Shown: piece after piece, positions 27,104-37,032 of the stretch
Layout: the number at the start of each line of letters is the position of its first letter
Position numbering within the stretch: the first letter of the stretch is position 1
Origin: Dyadobacter sp. CY261
GTDB taxonomy: Bacteria > Bacteroidota > Bacteroidia > Cytophagales > Spirosomataceae
Length of the DNA stretch: 64,000 bases
Direction of reading: 5' to 3'
Assembly (NCBI RefSeq): GCF_021440085.1
Contig: NZ_JAKCPW010000002.1
Coordinates: forward strand, 496,001-560,000
Translations under genes and position numbers: made by a program
The notes under the pieces: generated by a model
Database searches by the model: none
What the model was told of the DNA's origin: nothing
What the model saw: only the letters and a program-made list of their open reading frames with translations

Positions 27104-28463
27104 AATGCTTGTTGAATTTGGTAAAAAAATTTCTGCGGATTGAGTGCGGCGATGAGCGATGAGGACATGGCGACACCGTAAACACCTGCCTCGCGAAGTG
27201 GTTTAATGTCGTCCGCTCCAATGCCTCCGATGGCAATGACCGGTGTAATATAACCCGCCTCAGCCATGCGCTGCATCAAAATACGATAGCCCTGCAATCC
27301 AAGAATGGGGCTGAGATTTTGCTTTGTCGTTGTAAACCGGAAAGGGCCCAGCCCGATATAATCGGCGCCTTCTTTGATCCTGCGCACCATATCCTCGAAT
27401 GTGTTGGCTGTACCGCCAACCACCATCTTTTCGCCCACAAGGGAACGGGCATCGGGTACCGGCATATCCGTAAGGCCCAGATGCAACCCATAAGCTTGTA
27501 CGGCCAATGCAACCCGGGGGAAGTCATTGATAATGAGTTTGGCACCATAGCTGTCACAGAGGCGCGTGGCTTCCCAGGCGATAGGCAGCACTTCCACTTC
27601 GGGCTTGTTCTTTACCCGAAGCTGTATCCAGCGGCAGCCAGCCTCCAAAGCGAGGCGGATGCTCTCGATATGGGAGATCTCAACTGTTTCATTGGATATA
27701 AAATGAAATCTATCGATAAAAGAAGATTTATGCAGACTTTCGAAATCCCCCGGTTGAAACCGGGGGCAATGGATTGCTTTTGCATTCGATTGATTTTCTC
27801 CAGAGCTGCGCTCAGAAGCAGCAGCCAAATCCAATGCCCCGGGTTTTAACCCGGGGATGGCAGATGATTGCAATAAAGCAAGATGCTGGAATTGTTTAAG
27901 GGCATTTTCTGGACTTTGCCAGATGCAGCCAAGTACTGCTGCACCATCAAAGCCCATGTTCGTTGAGGATTCCAGGTTTTGTGCATCAATTCCCCCCAGC
28001 GCAATCACTTTACCAGGAAAGCCCAATCGGTCTAATTTGAAACCTCCAGGAAGTGCAGCCTTGTAATTTTCCTTTGAAATACTATGAAAAACAGGCCCTA
28101 CAAACGCATAATCAAAACAAGTGGAGAGTGCTTTCAGGTCGGCAGGATCGTGCAGAGAAGTGCTTAGCGTGAAACCTTTGCTTTTCAATGCTTCCAATGT
28201 CTCGTGATCCTGCAAAAGCCTGTTCCTTTCAGTAAAATGCAGCCCGGTAATACCAAATGCACCCGTCAATTCGTGATGCTGATGCAATGCAATACGGTCG
28301 CGGAACTGTGGATCAATGTTTTCAAGCAATGCAAGTAGCTCGTTCTCTGATGCCTCGGGCTTGCGTACGTGTAAGCGTGCAAGCCCGGAGACGAAGAGGT
28401 CATTGATCATAACAGCTTCCCCGGATAGCATTTCGGGATGGGTTATAACAATCAGTTCTTTCA

Positions 28464-28464
<1 letters not shown>
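27097..28464 (-). CDS. thiE: tandem fusion of two ThiE-like domains (TenI-like + thiamin-phosphate synthase)
   Basis: A 455-residue protein with two copies of the ThiE/TenI barrel, where single enzymes have about 210 residues. The N-terminal domain (1-200: [40 protein letters not shown]) is divergent and TenI-like. The C-terminal domain (about 250-455) has full ThiE signatures: [50 protein letters not shown]. It should couple HMP-PP and thiazole phosphate to thiamin phosphate. The linker (about residues 203-240) is encoded by a palindromic repeat element. The start ATG overlaps the thiC stop as TGATG at 28464. Confidence 0.92.
27747..27856. repeat. palindromic repeat element inserted in frame inside thiE
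   Basis: Two perfect hairpins bound a 110-bp unit: CCCCCGGTTGAAACCGGGGG at 27747-27766 and CCCCGGGTTTTAACCCGGGG at 27837-27856. The adjoining bases GGGGCAATGGATT and AATCCAATGCCCC are also inverted with one mismatch, so the whole unit is a large imperfect palindrome. It is open in the thiE frame and encodes a low-complexity linker ([11 protein letters not shown]... to ...[10 protein letters not shown]). Structure resembles repetitive palindromic (REP/BIME-like) elements; no other copy was seen in this window. Confidence 0.85.
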
Positions 28465-30413
<1,949 letters not shown>

Positions 30414-30659
30414 CTAGCCGCCTTGCGTGGCAGTAATGAGGGTGATCTGGTCGTTGGGGGAGAGCTGGCGGGTGTGCCAGTCGGATTTCGGGACTACGGA
30501 TTGATTGATGGCCACGGCAATGCCTTTGCCGGAAGTGGCTTGGCCAGGGATACTGTTGGCAGGCCCGCCCCCGCAAGCCGAAAAAAGCTCGGACACAAGT
30601 TGCCCTACCGTGTAAGAGGCGGCGATTTGACTTGGTTTACCGTTGATGGTGATTTCCAT
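30414..30659 (-). CDS. thiS: sulfur carrier protein ThiS
   Basis: Ubiquitin-fold sulfur carrier of 81 residues ending in the required GG (TLITATQGG). After adenylation by ThiF this end becomes a thiocarboxylate that gives sulfur to ThiG. The start MEITINGKPSQI and the block KGIAVAINQSVVPKSDW are classic ThiS. Between TVGQLVSELFS and KGIAVAIN lies an extra ~15-residue Gly/Pro/Ser-rich loop (ACGGGPANSIPGQATSG), which makes it longer than the usual ~66 residues. First gene of the operon, 61 bp after the attenuator hairpin. Confidence 0.9.
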   Translation of the reverse strand: MEITINGKPSQIAASYTVGQLVSELFSACGGGPANSIPGQATSGKGIAVAINQSVVPKSDWHTRQLSPNDQITLITATQGG

Positions 30660-30702
30660 TCCAATTGAGTTTTAGAAAATAAAAACCTTAGGAATGGACC
30701 TA

Positions 30703-30742
30703 TGAAGAAAAGAATAGACGGAGCTACGTGCACGGTAACTCC
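30703..30742 (-). terminator. attenuator-like hairpin downstream of the TPP aptamer
   Basis: On the minus strand GGAGTTAC-CGTGCAC-GTAGCTCC (30742 to 30720) forms an 8-bp stem with one G-U pair, followed by the pyrimidine-rich tail GTCTATTCTTTTCTTC. Placed between aptamer and thiS, it is a candidate transcription terminator whose formation would depend on TPP binding. Confidence 0.6.
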
Positions 30743-30744
30743 TG

Positions 30745-30825
30745 CTTTTCCCTTCGGCAGTACTAGCTGCATCAGGTTCAAAGGGTATGATCTCAGTCCG
30801 CATGTCGGGACACCCCTAAAGTTGA
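30745..30825 (-). ncRNA. TPP riboswitch (THI element) of the thi operon
   Basis: The minus strand carries all conserved THI-box blocks in order: AGGGGTGTCCC, CGGACTGAGATCATACCC, TTTGAACCTGAT, GCAGCTAGTACTGC and CGAAGGGAA. The CTGAGA and ACCTGAT blocks bind the pyrimidine and pyrophosphate of TPP. It begins only a few bases downstream of the -7 box and lies 86 bp upstream of thiS. By analogy with the class it lowers expression of thiS-thiF when TPP is plentiful. Confidence 0.97.
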
Positions 30826-30827
30826 AG

Positions 30828-30857
30828 CAAAGCTATTCGAAATTCACGATTTTCAAA
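30828..30857 (-). promoter_or_regulatory. sigma-ABfr-type promoter of the thi operon
   Basis: The minus strand reads TTTG ending at 30854, 18 bp, then TAGCTTTG (30835-30828): both the -33 and -7 elements of the Bacteroidota housekeeping promoter. Predicted transcription start near 30822 coincides with the 5' edge of the TPP aptamer, which supports the call. Confidence 0.75.
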
Positions 30858-30968
30858 AGAATTAGAAAAAAACGTAAGGTCAAACGCGGTTAGGACGTGA
30901 AAATTTTTAAATTATAAGGTATTTTTGACCCTAAATAATAAACCTACATAACGACCTGCTTTATTTTG

Positions 30969-31472
30969 ATGGATTTGATCATCAGAAGTGCCGCCCCTAA
31001 GGATCTGCCTTCGCTGTTGGAAATTATCAACCACGCTATTCTGAACACCACGGCTATATATGACTACGAACCCCGGACCGTGGAAGAACAAAAGGCCTGG
31101 TTTGAACAAATGTTCTATGATGGTATGCCTGTAATCGTTGCCGAGCTGGAAGGGGAAGTGATCGGTTATGGTTCCTACAATATATTCCGTCCCAAAATCG
31201 GGTACAAATTCAGTGTGGAGCATTCGATTTATCTTGATGAGAAGTCACGCGGGATGGGTGTCGGAGGCAAGTTGCTTGGTAGCCTTATCCAACGCGCGAA
31301 GGAATCGGGCCTGCACACGATGATCGGCTGCATTGACGCTTCGAACCGCGCGAGCATCGAATTTCATAAAAAATATGGTTTTGTAGAAAAAGGTTATCTC
31401 AAAGAAGTAGCCTATAAATTCGATCAATGGCTGGATTTGGTTTATATGCAGTTGTTGTTGGAAGAAGATTAA
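30969..31472 (+). CDS. GNAT-family N-acetyltransferase, phosphinothricin-acetyltransferase-like
   Basis: Cytoplasmic acetyltransferase of 167 residues that uses acetyl-CoA on an amine. The acetyl-CoA loop RGMGVGGKLLGSLI (about residue 96) is the R/Q-x-x-G-x-G/A motif. The N-terminus IRSAAPKDLPSLLEIINHAI and the late CIDASNRASIEFHKKYGF block match the Pat/Bar-like COG1247 group. The actual substrate is not known; many members act on methionine sulfone or similar amino acids. ATG 30969 is chosen over a TTG one codon earlier. A TATTTTTG box at 30920-30927 is a plausible -7 element. It converges with the BASS gene. Confidence 0.88.
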   Translation: MDLIIRSAAPKDLPSLLEIINHAILNTTAIYDYEPRTVEEQKAWFEQMFYDGMPVIVAELEGEVIGYGSYNIFRPKIGYKFSVEHSIYLDEKSRGMGVGGKLLGSLIQRAKESGLHTMIGCIDASNRASIEFHKKYGFVEKGYLKEVAYKFDQWLDLVYMQLLLEED

Positions 31473-31545
31473 AGGGAGGATGGAAGAAGTAAGAGATGTC
31501 AGTTTGAGCGCATGACATTCATTACAATACACGATAACATAACAA

Positions 31546-31578
31546 AAACAAGGCGCAGTGTTTAGCTGCGCCTTGTTT
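31546..31578. terminator. bidirectional terminator between GNAT and BASS genes
   Basis: Perfect 13-bp stem AAACAAGGCGCAG / CTGCGCCTTGTTT with a 7-nt loop; T-rich sequence follows in both directions. It separates the convergent stops at 31472 and 31581. Confidence 0.88.
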
Positions 31579-31580
31579 GT

Positions 31581-32687
31581 TTAATGGGCTCTTCCCGTTT
31601 CCACGTAAGTCTCTTCATCGCCGGTTGGCTTGCTTTGCCACCACGACGCGAGGATAGAGCCGGTAATATTCATCAATGGGCCAAAAATTGCGGGGGCTAA
31701 TCCGACGGTAGCCATTTTCCCCATTTCCTTCGCGATACCGGAAGCCAGACCTCCATTTTGCATCCCTACTTCAATAGCAATCGTGCGGCAGTCGCGCTCG
31801 CTCATTTTGAACAAACGGCCCGACCAGTAACCGAGCGTGTAACCCGACAAGTTGTGGATCAATACCAATAAAAGCAATGCAGGTCCGATGGTAAGCAAAC
31901 TATCACGACCGGCAGCGGTGATGATCACGATAATGAATGCGATCCCGCCCATTGAAACTAATGGCATAGCGGCATCGAGCCATTTCACCTTGCCGCTGAA
32001 GAGTTTATTGAAAACCAAACCAGCTCCGATCGGGATGATCACCATTTTAATAATATCCCACATCATATGCAGCGTATCGATTTTCACGAACGCACCTGCT
32101 AGCATGCTCATCAGGATCGGTGTTACGATAGGGGCTAGCATGGTAGAAATGGCGGTAATGGTGATCGACAATGCAAGGTTCGCTTTCGCGAGGTAGGAGA
32201 TCACATTGGATGCCATACCGTTTGGTGAGCAGCCGATGAGGATGATACCTGCCGCGATTTCAGGTGGGAAACCGCTGAGGTTTGCGAGCGTGTAGCCAAT
32301 GGTTGGCATAATGATAAAGTGGCTTACAACGCCAATAAGTACGCCTTTCGGCATTTTAACTACACCTACAAAATCCCCGAAGCTCATGGAAGTACCCATC
32401 CCGAACATGATGATCTGGATCAAGGGGGTAATGAGCGCGGCCAGTTTAAAATCGCCGACAGTCAGGAAATGCTGCGGATAGTACAGTGCGGTTGTTACTG
32501 CTGAGAAAATGACGGTAGTATAGGTAAAACCTTTCAGTTTTTCATAACCGCGAAAGCTAACGGCAAGCGACAAAAAGAACGCGATAAAAAACGGACCGGC
32601 CGAGGGAAGGTTGCCGGTGAAGGCCAGGTAGAGCGCTACCAGCAGACAAACCACAGCGACACCTGACATGAGCTTGTAAATATTCAT
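31581..32687 (-). CDS. bile acid:sodium symporter (BASS) family protein
   Basis: Inner-membrane sodium-coupled transporter of 368 residues with about ten helices. The two crossover regions that bind sodium are evident: GCSPNGMASNVISYLAKANLA near residue 150 and EVGMQNGGLASGIAKEMG near residue 310. Bacterial BASS proteins carry organic acids such as pantoate or 2-keto acids as often as bile salts. ATG 32687 (MNIYKLMSG) is preferred to an ATG at 32708. It is the last gene of the downstream Sus module and may take its end product into the cytoplasm, which is an inference from position. Confidence 0.9.
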   Translation of the reverse strand: MNIYKLMSGVAVVCLLVALYLAFTGNLPSAGPFFIAFFLSLAVSFRGYEKLKGFTYTTVIFSAVTTALYYPQHFLTVGDFKLAALITPLIQIIMFGMGTSMSFGDFVGVVKMPKGVLIGVVSHFIIMPTIGYTLANLSGFPPEIAAGIILIGCSPNGMASNVISYLAKANLALSITITAISTMLAPIVTPILMSMLAGAFVKIDTLHMMWDIIKMVIIPIGAGLVFNKLFSGKVKWLDAAMPLVSMGGIAFIIVIITAAGRDSLLTIGPALLLLVLIHNLSGYTLGYWSGRLFKMSERDCRTIAIEVGMQNGGLASGIAKEMGKMATVGLAPAIFGPLMNITGSILASWWQSKPTGDEETYVETGRAH

Positions 32688-32783
32688 ATAAATGTATTTA
32701 AAATGCAATTTTAAAAATGCGAAAGAAAATTCCTGTCTGTGTTACCAAACAGGAAATGTTGAAAAACTGGCAGGATTACTCGC

Positions 32784-33716
32784 TTACCAGGTTCTTTTTT
32801 TCATGTATTCGTCTAATTCCGAACGCTTCATGGGGATTTCGTTCGGGTTTTTATCGAGCCATTTCAGAAAGTCGGTTTTCAAAGTATCGCTCCACTGGCT
32901 GTCGATCTGGCCGGGGGTGTATTTGCCTTCTTTCAGCATCTGAATACCGAATTTGTCACGCAGTGCGATGAATTCGGCCGTTTGCACCACTTTCTCGACC
33001 ATATGTGCGGGAATGAAGATCACACCCTCTTTTTTCGCCAGTACGAGGTCGCCGGGAAGGACAATCGCGCGGCCAATGCGGATGGGAGTGTTCAGGCCGG
33101 TAAGTACTTCATCTTTCAGGTAGGACGGGTCGAAATCGCGTACAAATGCATTGAAACCGGGTATTTTAGATAAGCCATCCAGGTCGCGCGCCGAAGCGTC
33201 GAAAATAACACCGTTTCCTGTTTTGGCAAAAATAGAATTAGCCAGGTTATCGCCAATCAGCGTTCCTTCCACGATCTTGCCCATTCCGTCGGCTACATAT
33301 ACGTCGCCTTTTGTGAGCACATCAATCGGCCAGGAATTGGTGTTCCCGATGCGGCCGTTTTTGGTACCGCGTTCTTTAATATTCTTTTCGATATCGGGCC
33401 GTGAAGGCATGAACTGCGCCGTTACTGCGCGTCCGGCAATTACGACGTCGTCATGCACAATTTTCCAGTTGCCTTCAAACTGGCAGTTGTATCCATCATT
33501 TTTGAGTACAACCCAAGCTTCCTCTGTGTTGATTTCCTTCGCGCGACGGACGAGCTCGTCGGAGATTTTGGGACGACCGTCGGGGAAGCGTTCGCCTTTC
33601 CATTCGGATGTCAGGAAAATGAGTTCTTCTTTCGGGATGGTCTGCGACTTTACGGTCTGCAGGCCTCCGATGGTGAGGGTCAGGATCGTGGTTAAAGAGA
33701 GAATCGGTAATTTCAT
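32784..33716 (-). CDS. exported RraA-like (HMG aldolase-fold) protein
   Basis: Protein of 310 residues with a signal peptide (MKLPILSLTTILTLTIGGLQTVKS) followed by an RraA-like domain. In that family an Asp and Arg around the segment GNGVIFDASARDLDGL coordinate a divalent metal, used in aldol cleavage or oxaloacetate decarboxylation by some members. Other family blocks: VLTKGDVYVADG, GTLIGDNLANSIFAKTGNG, VLPGDLVLAKKEGVIFIPA. Export of this normally cytoplasmic fold fits the neighbouring exported hydrolases. It lies 54 bp downstream of the CocE gene in the same operon. The reaction is unknown. Confidence 0.8.
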   Translation of the reverse strand: MKLPILSLTTILTLTIGGLQTVKSQTIPKEELIFLTSEWKGERFPDGRPKISDELVRRAKEINTEEAWVVLKNDGYNCQFEGNWKIVHDDVVIAGRAVTAQFMPSRPDIEKNIKERGTKNGRIGNTNSWPIDVLTKGDVYVADGMGKIVEGTLIGDNLANSIFAKTGNGVIFDASARDLDGLSKIPGFNAFVRDFDPSYLKDEVLTGLNTPIRIGRAIVLPGDLVLAKKEGVIFIPAHMVEKVVQTAEFIALRDKFGIQMLKEGKYTPGQIDSQWSDTLKTDFLKWLDKNPNEIPMKRSELDEYMKKRTW

Positions 33717-33770
33717 GAGATAAGAAAAAAGAGTTCAGCTGAAATTGAGTGGATAAAATTAGGCAAAATA

Positions 33771-35558
33771 TCAATGTTGACTAAGATCGGTGACAACAGG
33801 CAGCACAATGTGGCTCAGCTTCGTACCGCCGTGGTGGATCGTCTGCTGGGCCACTCTTGTTTTGGTGCTCGTCCCCAGCGGCTCGCCGGTATTGGGGTTT
33901 CTGTCAAATTGCGGAAAGTTGCTTGATGTAATATCGACCCGGATGCGGTGGCCGGGCTGGAACACATTAGCGGTTCCTGTCATTTCGATTTCGTATTCAT
34001 AAACCTGGTTAGGCGTTAGCAGCTTCACTTTATCGAGCCCCTCGCGGAACTTGGCGCGGATAATGCCTTCGGAAACAGGCATGGCAAAACCGTCGGGATA
34101 TAGATCTACAAGTTTTACCATCCAGTCGGTATCGCGGCCGTCGGTGGCGGCATGGAGCTTCATTTTGACCGGGCCCGCGATCGTTACGGCTTTATCCAGG
34201 AAGTTGCTTGTGTAAACCAGTACGTCCTCACGTTGTTCAAGCGGGCGCTGGTCGCGCGGACCGGAGGGGGTAGGCGTGCCGCAGCAGTTGTTGCCGCCGG
34301 TAGTAGGCACCGGGCTTTGCGGGTCGTAGCGGTAAGTATCGGTGTTGGTTTTCGAGGGCTTTTCAAATGACAATGTGCCCTTTCCGCGAACGGAATTGGC
34401 ATTATCACCACCTAGGTACAGCTCTTTAAACTGTGTGCCCGGAATAGGCCAGTCGGTTTCGGCTCGCCATTGGTTTACACCCATATAAAAAAGACGCACC
34501 GGTTTGTCGGTTCCGATAGCGTTTTTGACACCTTTCAAATGGTAATCATAAAACGACAGCTCGGTCTCAAACTGGTCTACATACGCGGCAGGTGTGAAAT
34601 CCACATCCCCGAATTTCTGCGAGGGACCATGGCCCCACGGACCGATGATCATCCGTGCCCCATTGCGGGCTTCGGGTGTGGCTCCTTTGTTTTTCATACC
34701 GACATACCCATTGATGGTACCCATCACGAAAATGTCGAACCAGCCACCGGAAACGTAAGTCGGGACTTTGATTTTATCAAAACGCTCTTCGTCGCTGATG
34801 CCCTTCCAGTAGTCGTCGTAGCTTTCGTGCTTGATCCAGTCGCGGTAATGGGGTACAATTGCTCCCGCACTTTGAAGGTCGCCATCCTGCAAAGGCAAAT
34901 GCATGAGGATATTGGCATATTTGAGCTCTTCGGGAGTGAATGCCTCGGTGTGCCAATATTGCGGCAACATAATGCGGTTGGGCATGCGCACCACGCCCCA
35001 ACCGTAGTTGAAACTGAGGCGGAATGCGCCACCCATGGTGATCCAGTTGGCATAAATATTCGTGGAGGCCAGCGAGGGGAATGCGGCCACGAGGTGCGGC
35101 GGATTCAGGCTCGCGGCCTGCCACTGGTTGTGTCCGAGATAGCTTCCTCCCTGCGTAGCTACTTTGCCATTCGAAAATGGCTGTGAGGCAGCCCATTCGA
35201 TGGTGTCGTAGCCATCCTTCGCTTCGTCGCGGAACGGTTCCCATTTGCCGTCGCTCTCGTAGCGACCGCGCACATCCTGTACTACCACCGCATAACCGTG
35301 CTGCGCAAACTTGATCATGGTTTGGTGCACCCCATCGCGCTGCGAGCCGTAAGGCGTGCGCGTCACGATCGTAGGGTAGCGACCGGGTGTTGCGGGCATG
35401 TACACATCTGCATACAACACCACACCGTCGCGCATACGCACAGCCTTGTGGCGCTCGATGCGGATCTCGTTTGGCGGATAAGCCGCAATGAGGGAAATAG
35501 CGGACGAAAGAACGGCCATGACCGCCAGCATTAAGCCACGAAGGGATTTCAGCATCAT
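33771..35558 (-). CDS. exported CocE/NonD family hydrolase (peptidase S15-like)
   Basis: Alpha/beta-hydrolase of 595 residues with an N-terminal signal (LRGLMLAVMAVLSSAISLIAA). The nucleophile Ser is in TQGGSYLGHNQWQAA (near residue 140), the S15/CocE G-x-S-Y-x-G pattern. Catalytic Asp and His are expected in the segments YVSGGWFDIFVMG and IGPWGHGPSQ, both present. The C-terminal third is the jelly-roll domain of the family. Members hydrolyse esters or acyl-amide bonds. Position 32 bp after an amidohydrolase/deacetylase suggests joint work on an acylated substrate. Confidence 0.9.
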   Translation of the reverse strand: MMLKSLRGLMLAVMAVLSSAISLIAAYPPNEIRIERHKAVRMRDGVVLYADVYMPATPGRYPTIVTRTPYGSQRDGVHQTMIKFAQHGYAVVVQDVRGRYESDGKWEPFRDEAKDGYDTIEWAASQPFSNGKVATQGGSYLGHNQWQAASLNPPHLVAAFPSLASTNIYANWITMGGAFRLSFNYGWGVVRMPNRIMLPQYWHTEAFTPEELKYANILMHLPLQDGDLQSAGAIVPHYRDWIKHESYDDYWKGISDEERFDKIKVPTYVSGGWFDIFVMGTINGYVGMKNKGATPEARNGARMIIGPWGHGPSQKFGDVDFTPAAYVDQFETELSFYDYHLKGVKNAIGTDKPVRLFYMGVNQWRAETDWPIPGTQFKELYLGGDNANSVRGKGTLSFEKPSKTNTDTYRYDPQSPVPTTGGNNCCGTPTPSGPRDQRPLEQREDVLVYTSNFLDKAVTIAGPVKMKLHAATDGRDTDWMVKLVDLYPDGFAMPVSEGIIRAKFREGLDKVKLLTPNQVYEYEIEMTGTANVFQPGHRIRVDITSSNFPQFDRNPNTGEPLGTSTKTRVAQQTIHHGGTKLSHIVLPVVTDLSQH

Positions 35559-35590
35559 TACATCACACTTTTAGAGGTTTTTCGGGAGAA

Positions 35591-36862
35591 CTATCTTCTC
35601 GAAACGACGATCGGGTTGGTCAGACCATTGAGGTCATACACCACTTTACCCGCACGGATCGTCACTTCCGCTTCCAGTTTTTGCTTGCCCTGCACTTTGG
35701 TTCCAGTGTAATCAAAGAAGCCAAATGTACCGGTGTCGTTCATCTGAAACTTGCCGTCGAGCACGCGTAATACCGATACGTCCGCACGCGAACCTACGGA
35801 GAGGTTCCCCAGTTCTTCGCGGTGAATGGCTTGTGCCGGAGCCCAGGTGCTGGCTTTGATAACCGCTGGCAGGTCCATACCCATGGCAAGGAATTTGGAC
35901 ATTACATTCAGCATATCTTTCATCGCATTGTTCATACTGCCCGTATGAATGTCGGTGCTGATGGTGTTGGGGTAAAAACCGGTTTTCACCGCTGGTACCG
36001 CCTGCGAGAATGCGAAGCTGATACCGCCATAGCCTACATCGAAAAGGATGCCTTTTTTGCGCGCTTCATACACAAATGGCTTCACTTTCCCTGCTGCCAC
36101 GTCCACGATCGGTTCGCGGCTGCTGAGCTGGCCGAAACAATGGGTGAAAATGTCACCGGGGCGGAGGTGTTTCGTGAAAAGCTCTTCGATGGGCAATACA
36201 GGTTGGCTGCCGCCGAAGTCGATCATGACCGGAATGTTGGCGAGCTTGCCGGCTTCCACGGCACGGTCAGTGGGCGTCCAGTTGTAGCCATTAAAGTGCG
36301 CGAGTTTGATACCCACAATGTATTCGGGATATTCCTTCGCGACTTTGGCGGTAGCGGCAGCGTCCATATCTTCGACGTTCTGCTCGTAAGTGCCGCCGCG
36401 CATGCCTTCACCTACAATGTTCAGGAACGAGAGCACGCGGGTCCTCGAAATATCAATGGTTTGTTTCTTGAAATCGGGGAAGGACTTCCAGCCTGCACAG
36501 CCGGCGTCGACTACGGTTGTTACGCCGGTGCGGAATGTGAAGCCGTCGGGAGGGAGGGCATTGGGGCCGTTACTGTAAGTCTGGTCCATTTTGGTGCCGT
36601 AGAAATTGTGGGAGTGGATGTCGATCAGGCCGGGCGTTACGAATAGACCTTTGGCATTCACCACCTGCACGCCTTCCTTGGCGTCGATGTTTTTGGCAAC
36701 GAGCATCACCGTATCGCCCTTCAACGCGACGTCCATAATGCTGTTGACGTTGTTTTTAGGGTCGATAACGTGACCACCCTTAATGACGACAGAATATTTC
36801 TGTGCCTGCACGATGCCAACAGAACAGAATAGGGCTGCGGCAATTAATACTTTTTTGATCAT
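35591..36862 (-). CDS. exported amidohydrolase/deacetylase-family metallohydrolase (copy 1)
   Basis: Protein of 423 residues with signal peptide MIKKVLIAAALFCSVGIVQA. The amidohydrolase fold starts with YSVVIKGGHVIDPKNN and the metal motif DIHSHNF (H83, H85); later ligands lie in VGIKLAHFNG, DIFTHCFGQ and NTISTDIHTGSMNNA. This matches the amidohydrolase/deacetylase subgroup often found beside SelA-like PLP enzymes in Firmicutes and Enterobacteria. It is a clear paralogue of the 51302-52555 gene: long identical stretches around the metal sites. It follows a terminator 92 bp downstream of SusD copy 1, so it may have its own promoter. Substrate unknown. Confidence 0.9.
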   Translation of the reverse strand: MIKKVLIAAALFCSVGIVQAQKYSVVIKGGHVIDPKNNVNSIMDVALKGDTVMLVAKNIDAKEGVQVVNAKGLFVTPGLIDIHSHNFYGTKMDQTYSNGPNALPPDGFTFRTGVTTVVDAGCAGWKSFPDFKKQTIDISRTRVLSFLNIVGEGMRGGTYEQNVEDMDAAATAKVAKEYPEYIVGIKLAHFNGYNWTPTDRAVEAGKLANIPVMIDFGGSQPVLPIEELFTKHLRPGDIFTHCFGQLSSREPIVDVAAGKVKPFVYEARKKGILFDVGYGGISFAFSQAVPAVKTGFYPNTISTDIHTGSMNNAMKDMLNVMSKFLAMGMDLPAVIKASTWAPAQAIHREELGNLSVGSRADVSVLRVLDGKFQMNDTGTFGFFDYTGTKVQGKQKLEAEVTIRAGKVVYDLNGLTNPIVVSRR

Positions 36863-36953
36863 GGATTTGGGGTTAGGAAAACATTATATAGGTAAGACAA
36901 AAAACGGGCATAAATTCCTCATTCATACAGCGAAAACTTTTTTGGGTCGTAAA

Positions 36954-36997
36954 AACCGATACGGATTGCCGATTTTGGTCAGCAATCCGTATCGGTT
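36954..36997 (-). terminator. intrinsic terminator after SusD copy 1
   Basis: Perfect 16-bp stem AACCGATACGGATTGC / GCAATCCGTATCGGTT with a 12-nt loop, followed on the minus strand by TTTTACG. It lies 36 bp past the susD stop and separates the uptake pair from the enzyme genes; partial read-through is possible. Confidence 0.8.
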
Positions 36998-37032
36998 ATC
37001 TACTTCATCAACAGGCGGCTCAATGATACCGC

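Noticed and set aside
35822..36646. Plus-strand frame of 274 codons opposite amidohydrolase copy 1
   Set aside because: Shadow of the conserved minus-strand gene; composition rich in Gly/Val/Arg as expected of an antisense frame.
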